DNA from: Bordetella genomosp. 10
Lineage (GTDB): Bacteria > Pseudomonadota > Gammaproteobacteria > Burkholderiales > Burkholderiaceae_B
NCBI RefSeq assembly: GCF_002261225.1
Contig: NZ_NEVM01000005.1
Location: 2,356,001 to 2,420,000, forward strand
Length of the DNA stretch: 64,000 nucleotides
Direction of reading: 5' to 3'
A program made the translations under genes and the position numbers. The notes below the pieces were generated by a model. That model had not been told where the DNA came from and made no database searches. It worked only from the letters and a program-made list of their open reading frames with translations. Shown piece by piece: positions 61,109 through 64,000 of the stretch. Position 1 is the first letter of the stretch, and every line of letters starts with the position of its first letter.

Positions 61109-61789
61109 ATGATCGACAAATTCATGGACAGCGTGCACGAGGCGGTGGCCGACGTGTTCGACGGCGCGACGGTGCTGGTCGGCGGCTTCGGCGGCGCGGG
61201 GCATCCCACCGAACTCCTGCATGCCTTGCTGGAGCAAGGCGCGCGCGACCTGACCGTGGTGAGCAATAACGCGGGCAACAACGAAGTGGGATTGGCCGCG
61301 CTGATCAAGGCGGAACGCGTCAGGAAGATGATCTGTTCCTTCCCGCGCGCCTCGCACTCCTATGTCTTCAACCAGTTCTATGCCGAAGGCCGCATCGAAC
61401 TGGAGTGCGTGCCGCAGGGAACCATCGCCGAACGCCTGCACGCGGCGGGCGCCGGGGTGGGCGGCTTCTACGTCCGCACCAGCTACGGCACCGACCTGGC
61501 CGAAGGTAAGGAAGTGCGCGAAATCAACGGCCAGCACTATGTATTCGAATATCCGCTGCACGCCGATTTCGCGCTGGTCCGGGCGCAGAAAGGCGACCGC
61601 TGGGGCAACCTGGTCTACAACAAGACTGCCCGCAACTTCGGCCCCGTGATGTGCCAGGCGGCCAAGACCACCATCGTCCAGGTCAGGCACAAGGTCGCAT
61701 TGGGCGAACTCGATCCCGAGGCCATCGTCACGCCGGGCATATTCGTGAACCGCGTGGTCGAAGTTGCCGATCCCAAATTTTCCAGTTGA
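61109..61789 (+). CDS. 3-oxoacid CoA-transferase subunit A
   Basis: A 226-residue alpha subunit of a class I heterodimeric CoA-transferase, near the PcaI/ScoA/AtoD group. The family motif VGGFGGAGHPTELLHAL lies near residues 24-40, with NNAGNNEVGLAALI following and the terminal segment ATIVTPGIFVNRVVEV-like. It pairs with the subunit encoded next to transfer CoA between succinyl-CoA or acetyl-CoA and a 3-keto or related acid. The first copy of a 14-bp repeat overlaps the end of the gene, and its TGA stop ends that copy. Confidence 0.92.
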   Translation: MIDKFMDSVHEAVADVFDGATVLVGGFGGAGHPTELLHALLEQGARDLTVVSNNAGNNEVGLAALIKAERVRKMICSFPRASHSYVFNQFYAEGRIELECVPQGTIAERLHAAGAGVGGFYVRTSYGTDLAEGKEVREINGQHYVFEYPLHADFALVRAQKGDRWGNLVYNKTARNFGPVMCQAAKTTIVQVRHKVALGELDPEAIVTPGIFVNRVVEVADPKFSS

Positions 61790-61806
61790 CCCAATTTTCC
61801 AGTTGA
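61771..61806 (+). repeat. 17-bp-period repeat around the CoA-transferase A stop codon
   Basis: AATTTTCCAGTTGA occurs at 61776-61789 and 61793-61806. Each copy ends in TGA; the first TGA (61787-61789) is the stop codon. The segment is AT-rich relative to its neighbours and precedes the ribosome-binding region of subunit B. Confidence 0.85.
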
Positions 61807-61813
61807 GAGCGAC

Positions 61814-62455
61814 ATGCAGAGACTGACGCGACACCAGATGGCCGCCAGGCTGGCGCGGGACATTCCCCCGGGCAGCTACGTGAACATCGGCATAGGCATG
61901 CCGGAACTGGTGGCCAACTACCTGGACCCCGACGACGAAATCCTGCTGCACAGCGAGAACGGCATCCTGGGCATGGGGCCGAACGCCGGGGAAGGCGAGG
62001 AAGACCTGGAGCTGATCAACGCCGGCAAGCGTCCCGTGACGCTGCTGACGGGCGGCGCGTTCTTCGAGCACGTCGACTCGTTCGCCATCATGCGCGGCGG
62101 CCACCTGGACCTGAGCATCATGGGCGGCATGCAGGTGGCGCCCAACGGCGACCTCGCCAACTGGTCCCTGGGACGCAAGGGCGAACCGCCGGCGGTGGGC
62201 GGCGCCATGGACTTATCCGTGGGGGCCAGGAAGGTCTACATCCTGATGGAGCACAACGCCAAGGACGGCACGCCCAAGCTGGTGGAGAAATGCACCTTGC
62301 CGTTGACGGGGCCGGGCGTGGTGCATCGGGTGTACACGGACCTGGCGGTGGTGGAGATCACGCCGGAGGGGTTTCTGGTGGTGGACAAGCTGGTCGGTAT
62401 CAGCGACGAGGAATTGCAGGCGCAAACCGGAGCCAGGCTGCGGTTCGCGCACTGA
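61814..62455 (+). CDS. 3-oxoacid CoA-transferase subunit B
   Basis: A 213-residue beta subunit carrying the catalytic glutamate (E48 in HSENGILGMGP). Other family blocks are VNIGIGMPELVANYL, GGHLDLSIMGGMQV and KLVEKCTLPLTGPGVV. It forms the active enzyme with subunit A (61109-61789). It is the last gene of the operon and converges on the Mct-like gene with a 20-bp gap. Confidence 0.93.
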   Translation: MQRLTRHQMAARLARDIPPGSYVNIGIGMPELVANYLDPDDEILLHSENGILGMGPNAGEGEEDLELINAGKRPVTLLTGGAFFEHVDSFAIMRGGHLDLSIMGGMQVAPNGDLANWSLGRKGEPPAVGGAMDLSVGARKVYILMEHNAKDGTPKLVEKCTLPLTGPGVVHRVYTDLAVVEITPEGFLVVDKLVGISDEELQAQTGARLRFAH

Positions 62456-62475
62456 GACCCGCGCAGGCGCGGTCC

Positions 62476-63738
62476 TCACGCCGCGCGCGCGGCCACGGTG
62501 GGGTCGCGCTCCGGTCCCGCGACGATGCCGGCATCGTGCAGCCGACCGATGGCGCCGCTGCTCATTCCCAGCACTTCGTAAAGCACTTCGTCGGTATGGG
62601 TGCCCAGCAATGCGGCGGGCGTCGTCGGCGCTCGGCTCATGCCCGGCGCGCGCACGGTTGCGCCCGCGGCGATATGCTCGCCGACGCCGGGCGTCTCGAT
62701 CCGTTCGAACACGGGATTGCTGGCCGAGTTCATGCGCGGGTCCTGCGTCATCATCTCGCCGACGGTGCTGTAGCGCCCCCACGTTGCCCTGTGCGCGTCC
62801 AGCTCGCGTTCGGCCTGCTCGCGCGTCCGGGCCGCGAACCAGGGTTCGAGGAGTCCGGCGATGGCCTCGCGCGCCTCGAAGCGCCGCGCCTCATCGGATA
62901 GGTCCAAGCCGGTGCGCGCCTGCAAGGCCTGGACATCGTCGGCAATGCCGCAGGCGTCCACCAGGCATTTCCACTGGCCGGCCGAGATCGCCACCACCAT
63001 CAGGCGCCGGCCGTCCGAGGTCGCGAAATCGCGGCCGAAGGCGCCGTAGAGATGATTGCCGATCGAGGGACGCTCCTGCCCCAGCAACTCCACCTCGGCG
63101 AGCACGCCCAGGTGCGACAGCATGGTGAAGGCCGTATCCGACAGCGCCAGCTTGAGTTCGGCGCCCTCTCCCGTGCGCCGGCGCCTGTCGACCGCGGCCA
63201 GGACCGCGAAGGCCGCTTGGTAGGCGCAGGCGATATCCCATGCGGGCAACACGTGGTTCACCGGATGTTGCGCGGAGCCGCCGCCAGTGACCAGCGGATA
63301 GCCGGTCACGCAGTTGACCGTGTAGTCGACCGCGGTGCTGCCATCGCCGTTGCCCTGGATGGTGCAACTGACCAGGTCAGCGCGTTTCTCCGCCAGCAGT
63401 CCGTGCGCCAGCCAGGGCGTGCCGATATTGGTCAACAGCACGCCGGCGTCGGGCCCGGGCGCCGTGACCAGGGCCTGGATGAGTTCGCGGCCCTCGGGCC
63501 GGCGCAGGTCGACGGCGACGGAGCGCTTGCCCTTGTTCAGGGCCGTCCAGTAAAGGCTGCGGCCACGCCCCTCGGGATGCGGCATCCGCGGCATGCGGCC
63601 GTAGTCGATGCCGCCGCCGATCATATCGATGCGGATGACGTCGGCGCCATGCTGCGCCAGGGTCAGCCCGGCCAGCGGCGCGGCGATGAAGGCCGAGCTC
63701 TCGATGACGCGCAGGCGATTCAGGAAGGGATAGGTCAT
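62476..63738 (-). CDS. CaiB/BaiF-family CoA isomerase resembling 2-methylfumaryl-CoA isomerase (Mct)
   Basis: A 420-residue class III CoA-transferase-fold protein. It shows strong agreement, from memory, with Chloroflexus Mct: GADVIRIDMIGGGIDY, LNKGKRSVAVDL, VDYTVN (D138, the likely active-site aspartate), VNHVLPAWDI and GNHLYGAFGRDF. Mct moves CoA intramolecularly between the carboxyls of mesaconate. Whether this protein does so, or acts on a related dicarboxylate, is inference. A 2-hydroxyacid dehydrogenase gene lies 25 bp upstream on the same strand. It has no close likeness to the CaiB paralogue at 22171 beyond the fold. Confidence 0.85.
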   Translation of the reverse strand: MTYPFLNRLRVIESSAFIAAPLAGLTLAQHGADVIRIDMIGGGIDYGRMPRMPHPEGRGRSLYWTALNKGKRSVAVDLRRPEGRELIQALVTAPGPDAGVLLTNIGTPWLAHGLLAEKRADLVSCTIQGNGDGSTAVDYTVNCVTGYPLVTGGGSAQHPVNHVLPAWDIACAYQAAFAVLAAVDRRRRTGEGAELKLALSDTAFTMLSHLGVLAEVELLGQERPSIGNHLYGAFGRDFATSDGRRLMVVAISAGQWKCLVDACGIADDVQALQARTGLDLSDEARRFEAREAIAGLLEPWFAARTREQAERELDAHRATWGRYSTVGEMMTQDPRMNSASNPVFERIETPGVGEHIAAGATVRAPGMSRAPTTPAALLGTHTDEVLYEVLGMSSGAIGRLHDAGIVAGPERDPTVAARAA

Positions 63739-63763
63739 GGGATGCTTTTCCTTGGCTTTGGAA

Positions 63764-64000
63764 TCATTGGGCGCGGCCGCCCAGGCTGACCTGATGGCGC
63801 GGCGCCGCCCCGTCCATCACCGCGGCCATGTCGTCGGCCATCGACTTCATGATTGCCGCCCACGCCCCCTTGGTGGTGCCCATGGTGTGGGGCGAGGTAA
63901 TGCAGTTCTTGCGGCGAAAGATCGGATGGCTGGTGTCGGGCGGCTCGGGCTCGAAAACATCCAGCGCCACGCCGCCCAGCCTGCCCGTCTCCAACATCTC
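63764..64000 (-). CDS. 2-hydroxyacid dehydrogenase, C-terminal fragment
   Basis: The last 78 codons of a gene whose 5' part lies beyond the window. It contains GRLGGVALDVFEPEPP and the conserved catalytic histidine in CITSPHTMGTTKGAW, as in D-isomer-specific 2-hydroxyacid dehydrogenases. The reading frame runs off the end of the window, so no start is seen. It lies directly upstream of the Mct-like gene and is probably co-transcribed with it. Confidence 0.82.
   Translation of the reverse strand, partial: EMLETGRLGGVALDVFEPEPPDTSHPIFRRKNCITSPHTMGTTKGAWAAIMKSMADDMAAVMDGAAPRHQVSLGGRAQ

Overview
The window is high-GC DNA with dense, often overlapping genes. I see no tRNA, rRNA, IS element, prophage or CRISPR array. 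Several traits point to a Burkholderiales betaproteobacterium of the Alcaligenaceae, Bordetella- or Achromobacter-like. These are three orphan Bug-type periplasmic receptors, many IclR and LysR regulators, CaiB/BaiF CoA-transferases and short-form ArgC. This placement is inferred from gene content, not from a database search.

Layout. 1-934: the end of a CaiB/BaiF CoA-transferase facing an IclR regulator. 1211-1636: a small hypothetical gene. 8085-1761 (minus strand): a compact six-gene operon resembling E. coli ynbABCD, with a CDP-alcohol phosphatidyltransferase, a CdsA-like cytidylyltransferase, an extra acyltransferase, a hydrolase/methyltransferase fusion, a PAP2/dual-specificity phosphatase fusion and a small membrane protein. 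It looks like a pathway for an unidentified phospholipid-like product. 8424-13301: argC, then an uncharacterised pair (DUF3142 lipoprotein and a 903-residue envelope protein). 13282-21138: a hydroxyacid dehydrogenase, kdsA, a cysteine-dioxygenase-like cupin, msrB-msrA, a methyltransferase divergent from a LysR gene, a TPR/glycosyltransferase-like protein and a ribbon-helix-helix-like protein.

21258-28682 is an IclR-controlled catabolic operon (two unrelated CoA-transferases, CitE-like lyase, enoyl-CoA hydratase, acyl-CoA dehydrogenase, Bug receptor), possibly for a branched or C5 organic acid. 28721-42105 is a second catabolic locus: a flavin reductase fused to an IclR-type effector domain, a LysR regulator, an NtaA-type flavin monooxygenase, an AtuA/DUF1446 protein, a DUF4387 protein, a full branched-chain-type ABC transporter, an MBL hydrolase, an MmgE/PrpD protein and another LysR. 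42077-45601 (minus) is an aldehyde dehydrogenase, Bug receptor and hydroxyisobutyrate-dehydrogenase-like set. 45825-52923 holds ppc, a GNAT acetyltransferase, a hipBA-type toxin-antitoxin pair and a PAS/GAF/diguanylate cyclase. 53082-62455 is a beta-oxidation module: a DmdC-like acyl-CoA dehydrogenase divergent from Bug-IclR-FadB-like-thiolase-SDR-CoA-transferase A/B. A near-consensus promoter and a perfect palindrome lie between them. 62476-64000 carries an Mct-like CoA isomerase and a truncated 2-hydroxyacid dehydrogenase.

The most unusual pattern outside the genes is a set of short tandem repeats (units of 8-17 bp) that begin at or contain stop codons. Each copy repeats the stop triplet or a variant of its surroundings. 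They occur at about eight gene ends. Similar short repeats occur in leader regions, including a 14-bp array upstream of the cysteine-dioxygenase-like gene. The best candidates for undescribed biology are the ynb-like lipid operon, the monooxygenase/AtuA/DUF4387 locus, the DUF3142 pair and the stop-anchored repeats.
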